From Candidatus Blautia intestinavium (GTDB lineage Bacteria; Bacillota; Clostridia; Lachnospirales; Lachnospiraceae): a DNA stretch of 54,042 bases. The translations under genes and the position numbers were made by a program. The notes beneath the pieces are model-generated. The model saw only the letters and a list, made by a program, of their open reading frames with translations. It had not been told where the DNA came from and ran no database searches. Where the stretch lies: the NCBI GenBank assembly GCA_019113745.1, contig DXGV01000007.1:1-54042 (forward strand). Reading direction: 5' to 3'. This document shows, in pieces, positions 53,953 to 54,042 of this stretch. The stretch's first letter is position 1; every line of letters starts with the position of its first letter.

Positions 53953-54042
53953 GGTGAAAATATGATTTCAAGCTGGATGAGTAACACATAAAAAGATAGC
54001 TTTTGAAAATTTGAAAAGATTAGTTTTTAATTGCACACCAAT

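Overview
The window looks like a chromosomal segment of a Gram-positive anaerobe of the Lachnospiraceae type (Bacillota, Clostridia). The evidence is strong AGGAGG-type ribosome binding sites, sigma-A promoters (TTGACA/TATAAT), DapL, a nondiscriminating AspRS with GatCAB, a class F flavodiiron protein, glutamine synthetase type III, and intermediate GC content. Nothing here identifies the species. No database search was run; all calls come from reading the sequence and knowledge of the families.

Layout. 1-565: the 3' end of a 23S rRNA, a hairpin-rich spacer and tRNA-Trp. 566-4134: a DUF368 membrane protein, a frameshifted HxlR-type regulator, a YqhD/Bdh-type alcohol dehydrogenase and a YczE-like membrane protein. 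4253-5896: a D-aminoacylase-type amidohydrolase. 5942-12747: a LacI-type regulator divergent from a sugar ABC importer plus GH32 beta-fructosidase operon, with paired ACCGGT-core operators. 12901-13548: a TRIC-like channel. 13795-29331 and beyond: a dense glutamine block made of glnN (GSIII), purF, pyrG-gltB-gltD, and glnA followed by an ANTAR-domain regulator gene, aspS, gatCAB and dapL. 33682-40921: a HAD hydrolase, a flavodiiron/rubredoxin/NROR fusion, a GH13 glucosidase, a PtpB-like phosphatase and azlCD. 41032-46129: ilvN-ilvC, a LysR regulator and leuCD. 46343-48110: a TnpB-like protein in which all three expected catalytic acidic residues appear replaced, with a MITE-like palindromic unit before it and a GC-rich structured stretch after it. 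48208-53709: a surface-polysaccharide region with a GT4 enzyme, the dTDP-rhamnose genes rfbABDC and a broken GT4 gene, with two copies of a ~190-bp repeat flanking the rhamnose genes.

The most striking system is in the glutamine block. Four leaders (glnN, purF, pyrG, glnA) each carry a small hairpin with a six-base loop AANGGC, whose loop and 3' arm are reused as the 5' arm of an intrinsic terminator. This matches the antiterminator geometry known for ANTAR proteins (A1 and G4 in a hexaloop), and an ANTAR gene lies directly after glnA. Only one hairpin is visible per leader, and in three of the four it starts almost at the predicted transcription start, unlike the two-hairpin ANTAR target described before. 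The receiver domain of the ANTAR protein lacks its phospho-acceptor Asp, so the signal is unlikely to be phosphorylation. A model that fits, as inference only: glutamine status, perhaps read through the neighbouring glutamine synthetase, sets antitermination of glutamine-making and glutamine-using genes.

The second system worth attention is the candidate nuclease-dead TnpB (TldR-like) locus with its possible guide RNA.
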